64,000 bases of DNA, from the NCBI GenBank assembly GCA_018268675.1, contig JAFDWB010000086.1, forward strand, positions 36,463 through 100,462, in the 5' to 3' direction. Source of the DNA: Actinomycetota bacterium. GTDB lineage: Bacteria > Actinomycetota > Thermoleophilia > Solirubrobacterales > 70-9. Below are positions 41,411-52,085 of the stretch, piece by piece; within the stretch, counting starts at the first letter, position 1; each line of letters starts with the position of its first letter. The notes below the pieces were generated by a model, which was given only the letters and a program-made list of their open reading frames with translations, searched no databases and was not told the DNA's origin. The translations under genes were made by a program, and so were the position numbers.

Positions 41411-41612
41411 GTCACGTTTCCTCCCGTCTTCCTCAGAGGCCCCGGGGACTCGATCCCGGCGCCCCTCTCACACGAGACGGTCACGGAAGTCCGACTTCCC
41501 CCCGTCCCTGTGCCGACTTCCCGACGAACCCCTCACGTCCTGGGCGTCTCATGGCGGTCAGAGCCTGCCAGGACCGCCATGAGACGCCCAGGACGCATCT
41601 CGGACGGGCGCA
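41411..41612. repeat. Dispersed intergenic repeat, block B
   Basis: Homologue of block A (14183-14440), same order of landmarks and same orientation, but without the nested 22-bp hairpin. Both copies lie just beyond the 3' end of a minus-strand gene. Confidence 0.75.
41536..41595. terminator. 24-bp perfect hairpin downstream of nadA
   Basis: Arms 41536-41559 and 41572-41595 are perfectly complementary over 24 bp with loop AGAGCCTGCCAG. Relative to block A one C-G pair is swapped to G-C, so the stem is conserved by compensation. It starts 64 bp after the nadA stop (minus strand). No T-tract. Confidence 0.65.
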
Positions 41613-41658
41613 ACGCCCCCGGACCACGCGACCGTCCCGCCGGCCCCGCCCCCGACCC

Positions 41659-42690
41659 CTACCCGATCGCCACCATGCGCTCGATCGGCAGCTTCGCCCG
41701 GGCGGCGATCTCCGGCGCGACGCTGACCTCGAACTTCAGCTCGGCAAGCGAGTCGCGGACCTTCGGCAGGGTGATCATCTTCATGTATTTGCAGAAGGCC
41801 ATGCGGTTGGCCTCGATCAGGTTCGCCTTCGGCGCCGCCTGCTGGAGCGGGTAGAGCATGCCGTTCTCGGTGGCGACGATGAACTCGCCCTCGGGGTGCT
41901 CTTCGACGTAGCTCTGCATGCCCGAGGTGGAGAGCATGTGGACGCCGTCGGTGTCGATGTCGCCGGCGGCGACGTACTCCATCGCCTGGGTCGAGCAGCC
42001 GCACTCCGGGTGGATCAGGAACTCGGCCTCGGGGTGCTCGGCGCGCGTGCGGGCGATGTCCGCGGGGCGGATGCCCGCGTGCACGTGGCACTCGCCGTCC
42101 CAGATATGGAAGCGGGCGCGGCGCTCGGGCTCCTCGAGCAGGCCGGTCTCGCGCTCGACGAAGGCGCCCAGCCACATGTCGGGGCCGAAGAGGATCTCGG
42201 TGTCGGGGCCATGCTCGCGCCAGATGTGCTCGACCACCGAGACGGCGTTGGAGGAGGTCACGCAGTAGTCGGTCTCCGCCTTGACCGCCGCTGAAGTGTT
42301 CACATACATCACGACCATCGCGCCCGGGTGCTCGGCCTTCCAGGCGCGCAGCTGGTCGGCGTAGATCGAGTCGGCGAGACTGCAGCCGGCGTCGAGGTCG
42401 GGGATCAGGACCGTCTTCTCGGGGGAGAGGATCGAGGCCGTCTCGGCCATGAAGTGGACGCCGCAGAAGACGATCGCCTCCGCCTCGGTCGCGGCCGCGG
42501 CGCGGGAGAGGCCGAGGCTGTCGCCGAGGTGGTCGGCGACGTCCTGGATCTCCGGCAGCTGGTAGTTGTGGGCGAGGATCACCGCGTTGCGCTCCTGCGC
42601 GAGCGCGCGGATCTCCTCGCTGAGCGCGGTGATCTCCCCCGGAGCCAGCTCCGGTGCGAAGTTGGGTTGGATCGTCGGGAGCTCCTGCAT
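41659..42690 (-). CDS. nadA: Quinolinate synthase A
   Basis: The 343-residue enzyme condenses iminoaspartate with dihydroxyacetone phosphate to quinolinate in NAD synthesis. It has ILAHNYQLPEIQDVAD, the three cysteine regions for the iron-sulfur cluster (VFCGVHFMAETA, DYCVTSSNAV, HPECGCSTQAM) and DLDAGCSLAD. nadC is 1 kb away but nadB (aspartate oxidase) is not in the window. It starts at ATG 42690, divergent from the Fpg gene, 105 bp apart. Confidence 0.95.
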   Translation of the reverse strand: MQELPTIQPNFAPELAPGEITALSEEIRALAQERNAVILAHNYQLPEIQDVADHLGDSLGLSRAAAATEAEAIVFCGVHFMAETASILSPEKTVLIPDLDAGCSLADSIYADQLRAWKAEHPGAMVVMYVNTSAAVKAETDYCVTSSNAVSVVEHIWREHGPDTEILFGPDMWLGAFVERETGLLEEPERRARFHIWDGECHVHAGIRPADIARTRAEHPEAEFLIHPECGCSTQAMEYVAAGDIDTDGVHMLSTSGMQSYVEEHPEGEFIVATENGMLYPLQQAAPKANLIEANRMAFCKYMKMITLPKVRDSLAELKFEVSVAPEIAARAKLPIERMVAIG

Positions 42691-42795
42691 GAGCCCTTCC
42701 TTTCCTTCTGTTCGCCGGCAGACCTTCTCGGTCGAACCAGGTCGAATGAACGTGGGCGGAGTCTATCGGGTGGGCCGACGCGGCATCCTGTGTGG

Positions 42796-43641
42796 ATGCC
42801 CGAGTTGCCCGAGGTCGAGATCACCGCGCGGCGGATCGACGCCGCGGTGCGCGGCGCGAAGGTCGAATCGGTGCTGGCGCCCGGGATGAACGTGATGAAG
42901 ACGTTCGACCCGCCGCTGGAAGCGCTGGCGGGGCGCGAGATCACCGGCGTGCGGCGGATCGCCAAGATGCCGGTGGTCGAGTTCGGCGACCTCTCGCTGC
43001 TGATCCACCTGATGTCGGCGGGGCGGCTGCGCGTCTTCGACAAGCGCGCCTCGCCGAAAGACCGCGCCTCGCGGGTCCTGATCCGGCTGGACGACGGCCG
43101 CGAGCTGCGCCTGCGCGAGTTCGGGACCAAGCAGCGGGCCTGGGCGAAGCTCCTGCCCACCGACGCGGTCGCCGCCGACGAGATGGTGGCGACGCTCGGC
43201 CCGGAAGCGTGGCCGGCACCGTCGCTCGAGGAGCTCGCCGCGGCGATCGCCAAGCCCCGCCACCTCCACCCTCTCCTGCGCCACCAGAAAGACATCAGCG
43301 GGATCGGCCGCTCCTGGGTCGACGAGATCCTCTGGGAAGCCCGCCTCTCCCCCTTCAAGAAAGGCGACGAGCTCGACCCCGAGGAGATCGAGCGCCTCCA
43401 CGCCGCCCTCCACGTCCTCGGCGACGCGATCGACCACTACGAGGCCACGCTCGGCCCCGACCTCCCCGACAAGATCCCCGTCCCCCTCCGCATCCACAAA
43501 CACGAGGGCGAGCCCTGCCCCCGCTGCGGCACCACGATCGAGGCCGTCTACTTCTCCGAACACCAGATGAACTACTGCCCCCACGACCAGACCGGCGACC
43601 GCATCCTCAAAGACCGGCGGCTGTCGAAACTGCTGAAGTGA
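42796..43641 (+). CDS. mutM: Fpg/Nei-family DNA glycosylase
   Basis: The 281-residue enzyme removes oxidised bases. It has the catalytic PELPEVE N-terminus (Pro and Glu after Met removal), the beta-hairpin Lys region (RRIAKMPVVEF), the helix-two-turn-helix (HQKDISGIGRSWVDEILWEARLSP) and a zinc finger. The finger is unusual: CPRCGTTIEAVYFSEHQMNYCPHD, where the fourth Cys is replaced (CPHD instead of CPxC), so zinc may be bound by His/Asp or not at all. Fpg versus Nei cannot be decided. It converges with nadC. Confidence 0.9.
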   Translation: MPELPEVEITARRIDAAVRGAKVESVLAPGMNVMKTFDPPLEALAGREITGVRRIAKMPVVEFGDLSLLIHLMSAGRLRVFDKRASPKDRASRVLIRLDDGRELRLREFGTKQRAWAKLLPTDAVAADEMVATLGPEAWPAPSLEELAAAIAKPRHLHPLLRHQKDISGIGRSWVDEILWEARLSPFKKGDELDPEEIERLHAALHVLGDAIDHYEATLGPDLPDKIPVPLRIHKHEGEPCPRCGTTIEAVYFSEHQMNYCPHDQTGDRILKDRRLSKLLK

Positions 43642-43728
43642 GGGCGGGCGCGAGAGCGACGGCCGCGCGGGGCGCTCAGGCCGAGGTGACGTCTCCCTCG
43701 ATGTGCATGGCCCGCTCGAAGAGATGTG

Positions 43729-44583
43729 TCAGTCGGCGTGAAGCAGGAGTGAGAAGTCGAGACCGGGGGCCGAGTGGGTCAGGGCGCCGACCGAGATGAA
43801 GTCGACGCCGGTCTCGGCGATCGCGCGGACGGTCTGGAGGTTGACGCCGCCGGAGGCCTCGAGGGTCGGCTTGCCGCCGGTCGCGTGGGCGTCGCGCAAC
43901 TCGACCGCGGCGCGCAAGGTCGGCAGGTCCATGTTGTCGAGCAGGAGCTGGTCGGCCCCGGTGCCAAGCGCGTAGGCGGTCTCGTCGAGGTTGCGGACCT
44001 CGACCTCGACCGGCAGCTCGGGGTGCGCCTTGCGCGCCGCGTAGACCGCCCTCGGGATGCCGCCCACGGCAGCGATGTGGTTCTCCTTGATCAGGAAGGC
44101 GTCAAAGAGGCCGATGCGGTGGTTTGTGCCGCCCCCGGCCGCGACCGCCGCCTTCTCCAGCCGGCGCAGGCCGGGAGTGGTCTTGCGGGTGTCGAGGATC
44201 CTCGCGTCGGTCCCGGCGACGGCCTCGACGTAGCGGGCGGTCAGCGTCGCCACCCCGGAGAGGTGGGCGAGGAAGTTGAGCGCGGTGCGCTCGGCGGCGA
44301 GGATCGCGCGGGCCTTGCCGCGGGCGACCAGCACCTCCGCCGGGACCTCCTGGCGCCACACGCCCTCGGCGGCGACCGCCTCGACCTCGGCGACGCCGGC
44401 CTGGGTCATCGTCTCGACCACCAGGTCGAGGCCGAACACGACCCCCGGCGCTTTCTGCACGATGCGGGCGCTCGCGGTCGCCTCGGCGGGGACGGTCGCC
44501 GCGCCGGTGACGTCGCCGTCGCCGAGGTCCTCGGCCAGCGCCCGCGCCACCAGCTCGCGCATCTCCTCGGTAATTGCCGACAC
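43729..44583 (-). CDS. nadC: Nicotinate-nucleotide pyrophosphorylase (carboxylating)
   Basis: The 284-residue enzyme converts quinolinate and PRPP to nicotinate mononucleotide. Motifs: RTALNFLAHLSGVATLT, ILDTRKTTPGLRRLEKAAVAAGGGTNHRIGLFDAFLIKENH (PRPP and carboxylate binding), VEVEVRNLDE and LLLDNMDL. It shares the NAD pathway with nadA upstream, but Fpg lies between them in the other direction, so they are not one operon. Confidence 0.95.
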   Translation of the reverse strand: MSAITEEMRELVARALAEDLGDGDVTGAATVPAEATASARIVQKAPGVVFGLDLVVETMTQAGVAEVEAVAAEGVWRQEVPAEVLVARGKARAILAAERTALNFLAHLSGVATLTARYVEAVAGTDARILDTRKTTPGLRRLEKAAVAAGGGTNHRIGLFDAFLIKENHIAAVGGIPRAVYAARKAHPELPVEVEVRNLDETAYALGTGADQLLLDNMDLPTLRAAVELRDAHATGGKPTLEASGGVNLQTVRAIAETGVDFISVGALTHSAPGLDFSLLLHAD

Positions 44584-44651
44584 GGCGCCACCCTATCGAT
44601 GCCGAGGGGGGTGAATCTCACGTCTCCCGGACCTGGCACGTTGGAAGAGTG

Positions 44652-45119
44652 ATGGCAGAGCTACCCCCGTTCCAGACGCTGATCGACGAGCACGCCGCCG
44701 AGGTGATGGCCGTGCTGCGCGGCGCTGTCGGGCGGGAGGGCGCCGAGGACGCCTTCCAGGAGACGTTCCTGGCCGCCCTCCGCGCCTACCCGAGCCTGCG
44801 GGAGGCCCGCAACCTGCGGGGCTGGCTGGTGACGATCGCGCACCGCAAGGCGATCGACCACCACCGCGCCCGCGGGCGCGCGCCGCTGCCGGTGGAAGCG
44901 GTGCGCGAGGAGGCCGTCTTCGACCCCGACCCCACCGACGGCACCGAGATCTGGAGAGCGGTCGCCGCGCTGCCGCCCAAGCAGCGCGCCGCGGTGACCT
45001 TGCGCTTCGCGAGCGACCTCCCGCACGAGGAGATCGCCGCCGCGCTCGGGTGCTCGCCCGCCGCCGCGCGGCGCAGCCTGCACGAGGGCCTCAAACGACT
45101 TCGAAAGGAGATGGCATGA
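44652..45119 (+). CDS. Small ECF-type sigma factor
   Basis: The 155-residue protein has region 2 (EDAFQETFLAALRAYPSLREARNLRGWLVTIAHRKAIDHHR) and region 4 (LPPKQRAAVTLRFASDLPHEEIAAALGCSPAAARRSLHEGLKRLRK) of group 4 sigma factors and nothing else. The start ATG 44652 has GGAAGAG upstream; GTG 44649 in frame is possible. It overlaps the ogt gene by 4 bp (ATGA), so sigma factor and DNA repair protein are translated together, which suggests an alkylation-stress response (inference). No anti-sigma gene adjoins. Confidence 0.87.
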   Translation: MAELPPFQTLIDEHAAEVMAVLRGAVGREGAEDAFQETFLAALRAYPSLREARNLRGWLVTIAHRKAIDHHRARGRAPLPVEAVREEAVFDPDPTDGTEIWRAVAALPPKQRAAVTLRFASDLPHEEIAAALGCSPAAARRSLHEGLKRLRKEMA

Positions 45120-45679
45120 CCCCCACGATGGACAAATCGCTCGAGCGACTGCGCGAGCGCGCCGCCGCCGAGGGCCTGCTGGACGTCGCCTACGCGACCG
45201 CCGACTCCCCCTTCGGCACCCTGCTGCTGGCGAGGACCCCCCAGGGCCTGGTTCGCCTCGCCCTGCCCAACGAGGACGTCGACGCGACCCTCGCCGACCT
45301 GGCGGGCCGCATCTCACCGCGCGTCCTCGAGGCGCCGGGCCGGCTCGAGGAGGAGCGCCGCGAGCTCGACGCCTACTTCGCCGGCAGGCGCCGCAGCTTC
45401 GACCTGCCGATCGACTGGCAGCTCAGCCACGGCTTCCTCCTCCGCGCCCGCCAGGGCATCGCCGCGATCCCCTACGGCGAGACCCGCACCTATGCCGACC
45501 TCGCCCGCACGGCCGGTAACGAGCGGGCGGTGCGCGCCGCCGGCTCCGCCTGCTCCCGCAACCCGATCCCGCTCGTCGTCCCCTGCCACCGGGTCATCCG
45601 CAGCGACGGCGCCCTCGGCCTCTACGCGGGCGGGGTCGAGATGAAGGAGCGCCTGCTGGAGCTGGAGCGGGGCGCCTGA
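45116..45679 (+). CDS. ogt: Methylated-DNA-protein cysteine methyltransferase
   Basis: The 187-residue protein removes alkyl groups from guanine O6 by suicide transfer. It has the C-terminal domain with IPYGETRTYADLARTAGNERAVRAAGSACSRNPIPLVVPCHRVI, where PCHRV holds the acceptor Cys, and GLYAGGVEMKERLLELE. The N-terminal ribonuclease-like domain is present. There is no Ada regulatory domain. Its start overlaps the sigma gene stop. Confidence 0.94.
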   Translation: MTPTMDKSLERLRERAAAEGLLDVAYATADSPFGTLLLARTPQGLVRLALPNEDVDATLADLAGRISPRVLEAPGRLEEERRELDAYFAGRRRSFDLPIDWQLSHGFLLRARQGIAAIPYGETRTYADLARTAGNERAVRAAGSACSRNPIPLVVPCHRVIRSDGALGLYAGGVEMKERLLELERGA

Positions 45680-45740
45680 CGGAGATCGATCAAACGTTTA
45701 GGCCTGTCAAGCGAGGCCTGCCGAAGGACGATGAAGAGGC

Positions 45741-46406
45741 GTGATCCGTCACCTGCGCCTGCTCATGGTCGTCCTCCTGCTCGGCTCGCTCGGGGCGGCG
45801 CAGGCCGCCGGGGCCGCGTCGACCTCGGAGACCGGGTCGACCGCCCCGCGAATCGCCCTCCGCGACGATCAAGGTGAGAACCAGGTGGAGGCCGAAGATG
45901 CCGAAGAGGAAGAAGTCGAAGGCGAAGAATGCGCGGGCGAAGCGTTCGAATTCGGCGGGGAAGACGCGGAAGAAGAATTCGAAGCCGAAGACGGCGAAGA
46001 ATGCGGGGAAGAAGACGCGAGCGACGATGTGAGCGCGCCCGCCGCCTGCCTGATCCGCGAAGCCGAATCGAGCGTCGCGACCCTCCCCGGGTCCGACCAG
46101 CTGCGGCTCACGATCAAATACAAGACCTACTCGCCGACGCCCGCCACGATCGGGCTCAAGCTGTTGGACCGCAAGGGCAGCCGAAGGCTGGAACACGCGA
46201 ACAGGCACCTCGGCGCCGGAGGCGTCCTCCACCTCGACACCAAGATCACCGGCTCCCTCCTCGAACGCACCGAAAAGGCGCACGGCCTCGACGTCTCGCT
46301 GCGCGCTCCGGGCACGCCCCACTTCTGCGGCGAACTGCTCGAACAGGAACTGCTCCCGAGCGGCGGCGCGCAGCCGGCCGCCGCCGGCGTCTCCTTCGAC
46401 GACTAG
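45741..46406 (+). CDS. Exported acidic protein, unknown
   Basis: The 221-residue protein has a signal peptide (RLLMVVLLLGSLGAAQAAGA), then a strikingly acidic segment (about residues 48-95, mostly Glu with a few Cys) and a C-terminal ~125-residue domain that looks beta-rich (TIKYKTYSPTPATIGLKLLDRKGSRRLEHANRHLGAGG). Almost every Glu is GAA. GTG start 45741 with GAAGAGG before it. It could bind cations at the cell surface. Not recognised. Confidence 0.6.
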   Translation: MIRHLRLLMVVLLLGSLGAAQAAGAASTSETGSTAPRIALRDDQGENQVEAEDAEEEEVEGEECAGEAFEFGGEDAEEEFEAEDGEECGEEDASDDVSAPAACLIREAESSVATLPGSDQLRLTIKYKTYSPTPATIGLKLLDRKGSRRLEHANRHLGAGGVLHLDTKITGSLLERTEKAHGLDVSLRAPGTPHFCGELLEQELLPSGGAQPAAAGVSFDD

Positions 46407-46410
46407 GTCC

Positions 46411-47070
46411 TCAGGCCGATCCCGAACGCGGCGGCAGCGTCGCCGCCACCCAGCCGGCGGCATCCTTCAGCGTCGCCGGGTCGATCGTGTGGGGGACCGC
46501 CGACTCGCGATAGGTGACGTCGATCCCGCCGGCGAGGAGCAGGTCGCGGGCGGCGCGGCCGAAGCCGACCTCGATCACCGGATCGGCGGTGCCGTGGGCG
46601 ACGAAGGCGCGCGTCCCGGCGCGGTCCGCGAGGCTCGGCCGCCAACCCGACACCGACGGCACGAAGCCGCTGAAGGCGAGCACCCCGGCGACCGCGGGCC
46701 GATCCTCGCTCCAGCCCATCGCGTGGCTCATCACGGCGCCCATCGAGAACCCGGCGAGCACGGTGCGCTCCGCCCCCACCCCGGTCTCCTCCCAGAGCCG
46801 GTCGTGGAGCTCGGCGAGCGCCGCCCGCGCGGCGTCGAAGCTCGCCCGGTCCGGGTAACCGACCTTCGGCACCGCATACCAGTGGTACCCCGGCCACCCC
46901 GGCACCTGCAGCGGGCCGCGCGCGGAGACGACCCGCAGCCGCCGCTCCGGGTCGAGGGCGTCCGCCAATCCGAGCAGGTCGCGCTCGTCGGTCCCGCGCC
47001 CGTGGTGGAGGACGAGCAGGCCGTCGGGCTCGCCCGCGGCGGGGCGTTCGACCGTCACCAGGGGCGCCAT
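46411..47070 (-). CDS. Alpha/beta hydrolase (carboxylesterase/phospholipase type)
   Basis: The 219-residue enzyme has VLHHGRGTDERDLLGLAD (oxyanion region), nucleophile elbow GFSMG, the Asp in AHGTADPVIEV and the His in PHTID. This is the small abhydrolase_2 group of carboxylesterases and lysophospholipases. It lies 6 bp after prfB on the same strand and its 3' end meets the acidic-protein gene with a 4-bp gap. Substrate unknown. Confidence 0.85.
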   Translation of the reverse strand: MAPLVTVERPAAGEPDGLLVLHHGRGTDERDLLGLADALDPERRLRVVSARGPLQVPGWPGYHWYAVPKVGYPDRASFDAARAALAELHDRLWEETGVGAERTVLAGFSMGAVMSHAMGWSEDRPAVAGVLAFSGFVPSVSGWRPSLADRAGTRAFVAHGTADPVIEVGFGRAARDLLLAGGIDVTYRESAVPHTIDPATLKDAAGWVAATLPPRSGSA

Positions 47071-47076
47071 CGAGCC

Positions 47077-48196
47077 CTAGCTCGCCGAGGAGGCGGCCGT
47101 CTTCTCCAGGTAGTCGCGGACGAAGCCGTCGATGTCCCCGTCGAGCACGCGCTGGACGTCGCCCACCTCGTGCTCGGTGCGGTGGTCCTTGACCATCGTG
47201 TACGGGTGGAGGACGTAGGAGCGGATCTGCGAGCCCCAGGCGACGTCTTTCACCTCGCCGCGCGCCTTCGCCAGCTCCGCGGCGCGTTTGCGCTCCTCCA
47301 GCTCGATCAGCTTCGACTTCAGCAGCTGCATCGCGACCGCCTTGTTCTGGGTCTGCGAGCGCTCGTTCTGGCACTGGACGACGACCCCGGTCGGGATGTG
47401 GGTGATCCGCACCGCCGAGTCGGTCTTGTTGACGTGCTGGCCGCCGGCGCCGGAAGCCCGGTAGGTGTCGATGCGCAGGTCGGCTTCGTCGATGTCGATC
47501 TCGACGTTCTCCTCGACCAGCGGCCCGACGTCGACCTGGGCGAAGCTGGTGTGCCGGCGGGCCGAGGAGTCGAAGGGGCTGATCCGGACCAGCCGGTGGA
47601 CGCCGCGCTCGGCGGCGAAGAGGCCGTAGACGTTCTCGCCACGGGCGATGAAAGTCGCCGACTTGAGCCCGGCCTCCTCCCCCGGCGAGGCCTCCGCCAT
47701 CTCCACCTCGAAGCCGCGCCGTTCGGCCCAGCGCAGATACATGCGCAGCAGGATCTCGGCCCAGTCCTGCGAATCGGTGCCGCCGGCGCCCGCGTGGACG
47801 GTGACCACAGCGTCGCCGGAGTCGTACTCGCCGCTGAAGAGCCGCGCCTCTTCGAGCTCTGCGAGCCGCGACTCCACCCCGCTCAGCTGCCCCTCGAGCT
47901 CGCCCTCGATCTCCTCGTCCTCCTCGGCCAGCTCGGCGAGGTCACCGAGTTCGGCGACGTCGGACTCGAGGCCCCGGAACATCTCGAGGCGGCGCTGCGC
48001 ACGCGCGTGGGCGGCCGAGGTGCGCGCCGCGACCTCCTGGTCGTCCCAGAATCCGGGCTGCCCCATCTCCGCCTCGAGGTCGGCGGCTTCCTTCTCTAGA
48101 CCGGCCGGGTCAAAGGTAGTCCGAGAGCAGGGACAGCTGCTCGCGGACAGCGGCGATTCGCGGCGCTACGGGCTCTTTCTGCGCGGCATCGGCCAT
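47077..48196 (-). CDS. prfB: Peptide chain release factor 2, with programmed +1 frameshift
   Basis: RF2 ends translation at UGA and UAA. The gene needs a +1 shift: from ATG 48196 the first 28 codons (MADAAQKEPVAPRIAAVREQ...) end at CTT TGA C (48115-48109). After the shift the frame continues DPAGLEKEAADLEAE and runs to TAG at 47077. The joined protein is 372 residues. It has the stop-recognition SPF motif (RISPFDSSARRHTSF) and the catalytic GGQ (ASGAGGQHVNKTDSAVR). The shift site CTTTGAC is the classical one; the upstream Shine-Dalgarno-like stimulator is weak here. It lies 9 bp after the SnoaL-like gene. Confidence 0.95.
48109..48115 (-). promoter_or_regulatory. prfB programmed frameshift site CTTTGAC
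   Basis: The zero-frame UGA (48112-48110) is read as a stop when RF2 is plentiful; when RF2 is low, the ribosome slips +1 on CTT-T and reads GAC. It is autoregulation established for prfB in many bacteria. The bases before it are CGGACTAC, a poorer match to AGGGGG-type stimulators. Confidence 0.92.
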
Positions 48197-48205
48197 GTCC
48201 CCAGA

Positions 48206-48600
48206 TTACCGGTGCGCGAACCCGGCGGCGGCGAGGGCCTCCTCGCGGTCTTCGTAGGGCCGCCAGGACCGGATCCGCCGATCGCGCAGCTCGAAGACCC
48301 AGGCCATCTCCTCTTCCCCCGCCGGCTCGGCGTCCTCGTCGTCCCAGTGCCAACGCCGCGTGATCAACGCCACTGCCCCGCCGCCGCCCTCGGCCCCGTT
48401 GACGTAGAGCCGCTCCAGCTCGATCGTCTGCTGCACCCCGCCGCGCTTGCGCGTCGCCCACTCGCGCGCCGCCTCGGCCCCCTTCACCAGCCCCTTCATC
48501 GAGTGCAGCTCGACCTCCGGGTCGAGCGTCGCCACGAACCCGTCCAGATCGCGCTCGTTGAACGCCCGGATGAACTCCCTGATCGGGTCCTTATCGGCGC

Positions 48601-48604
<4 letters not shown>
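48206..48604 (-). CDS. SnoaL/NTF2-like protein
   Basis: The 132-residue protein has the SnoaL-like fold pattern: IREFIRAFNERDLDGFVATLDPEVELHSMKGLVKGAEAAREWATRKRG, then strands RLYVNGAEGGGGAVALITRRWHWDD and a C-terminal RIRSWRPYEDREEALAAAGF. Many such proteins are of unknown function. The start is odd: the only codon near the fold start is CTG 48604, overlapping the secA stop (CTGA); the next usual codon is a GTG ~22 residues later, inside the domain. It lies between secA and prfB. Confidence 0.7.
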
Positions 48605-51453
<2,849 letters not shown>

Positions 51454-51535
51454 CGCTCAAGAGTAGCGGGCGACCCCTTGCCGCCGGCCGGCGGGCGGCG
51501 TACGATCGTCGCTCGAACCCACAAGGAGGTCACCT

Positions 51536-51886
51536 ATGCGAATTGAGATTCGTGGACGCAACGTCGAGATGACTGACGACCTGCGTGAGTTGGTGAGCAA
51601 ACGGTTCAACCGCCTGGGGAGGCAGGTCTCGGGATTGGCGACGCTCGACGTCGTGCTCTACGAAGAGCGCAACCCGTCGATCTCCGATTGCCAGGTGGCC
51701 GAGGCGACGGTCCGCCTGAAGGGCGCCACCCTGCACGCCCGCGAGGCCTCGCCCGAGATGGCACAGAGCATCCACAAGCTGGCCGAGGACGTGCGCCGGC
51801 AGGTGAAGAAACACCGCGAAATGCTGCGTAAGCGCAAGCTGACGCGGCGGGTGATGGGGCAGATGAGGGGTCGGCCCGCCACGTAG
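51536..51886 (+). CDS. hpf: Ribosome hibernation factor, short HPF/RaiA
   Basis: The 116-residue protein has the RaiA/HPF beta-alpha-beta-beta-beta-alpha fold: RIEIRGRNVEMTDDLRELVSKRFNRLGR, LDVVLYEERNPSISDCQVAEATVRLKGATLHAREASPEMAQSIHKLAEDVRRQVKKHREM. It binds idle ribosomes. Only the N-terminal domain is present, without the dimerisation tail of long actinobacterial HPFs. An almost perfect Shine-Dalgarno (AAGGAGGTCACCT) precedes ATG 51536. It diverges from secA. Confidence 0.93.
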   Translation: MRIEIRGRNVEMTDDLRELVSKRFNRLGRQVSGLATLDVVLYEERNPSISDCQVAEATVRLKGATLHAREASPEMAQSIHKLAEDVRRQVKKHREMLRKRKLTRRVMGQMRGRPAT

Positions 51887-51894
51887 CGGGCGCG

Positions 51895-52000
51895 GGGCCC
51901 GGGGAGGCCCCTCCGGCGGAGGCCGTCCGCCCGGGCAGTGCCTCGAGGGACGGTGCGGGGGCGGCTCCCAAAGCCTCCGCCGGAGGGGCCTCCCCGGGCC
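51895..52000. repeat. 28-bp perfect inverted repeat between hpf and comF
   Basis: Arms 51895-51922 and 51973-52000 are fully complementary over 28 bp around a 50-nt spacer. It begins 8 bp after the hpf stop. With the next hairpin (52022) it fills the convergent gap. Confidence 0.7.
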
Positions 52001-52021
52001 TGCGGATCTGGTGCGGCACTA

Positions 52022-52067
52022 CGCTCGTTCACTTGAGCCGGTTATGGGCGGCTCAAGTGAACAAGCG
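52022..52067. terminator. 19-bp hairpin between convergent hpf and comF
   Basis: Arms 52022-52040 and 52049-52067 match at 18 of 19 positions (the exception allows a G.T pair), loop GTTATGGG. Same architecture as the hairpins at 23367 and 28957, different arm sequence. Likely bidirectional terminator. Confidence 0.6.
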
Positions 52068-52085
52068 TCGGACGAGAGGCACGGA

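Larger units (their letters stand above)
41178..41658. other. Gene-free region with repeat block B
   Basis: No gene is seen. The region holds the leader hairpin of the gene at 40815 (41220-41237), a purine-rich stretch (41255-41400) and repeat block B (41411-41612) with its 24-bp hairpin close to the nadA stop. Confidence 0.6.

Noticed and set aside
43642..43728. Terminator between mutM and nadC
   Set aside because: The 87-bp convergent gap has no hairpin comparable to those in other convergent gaps; nothing supportable.
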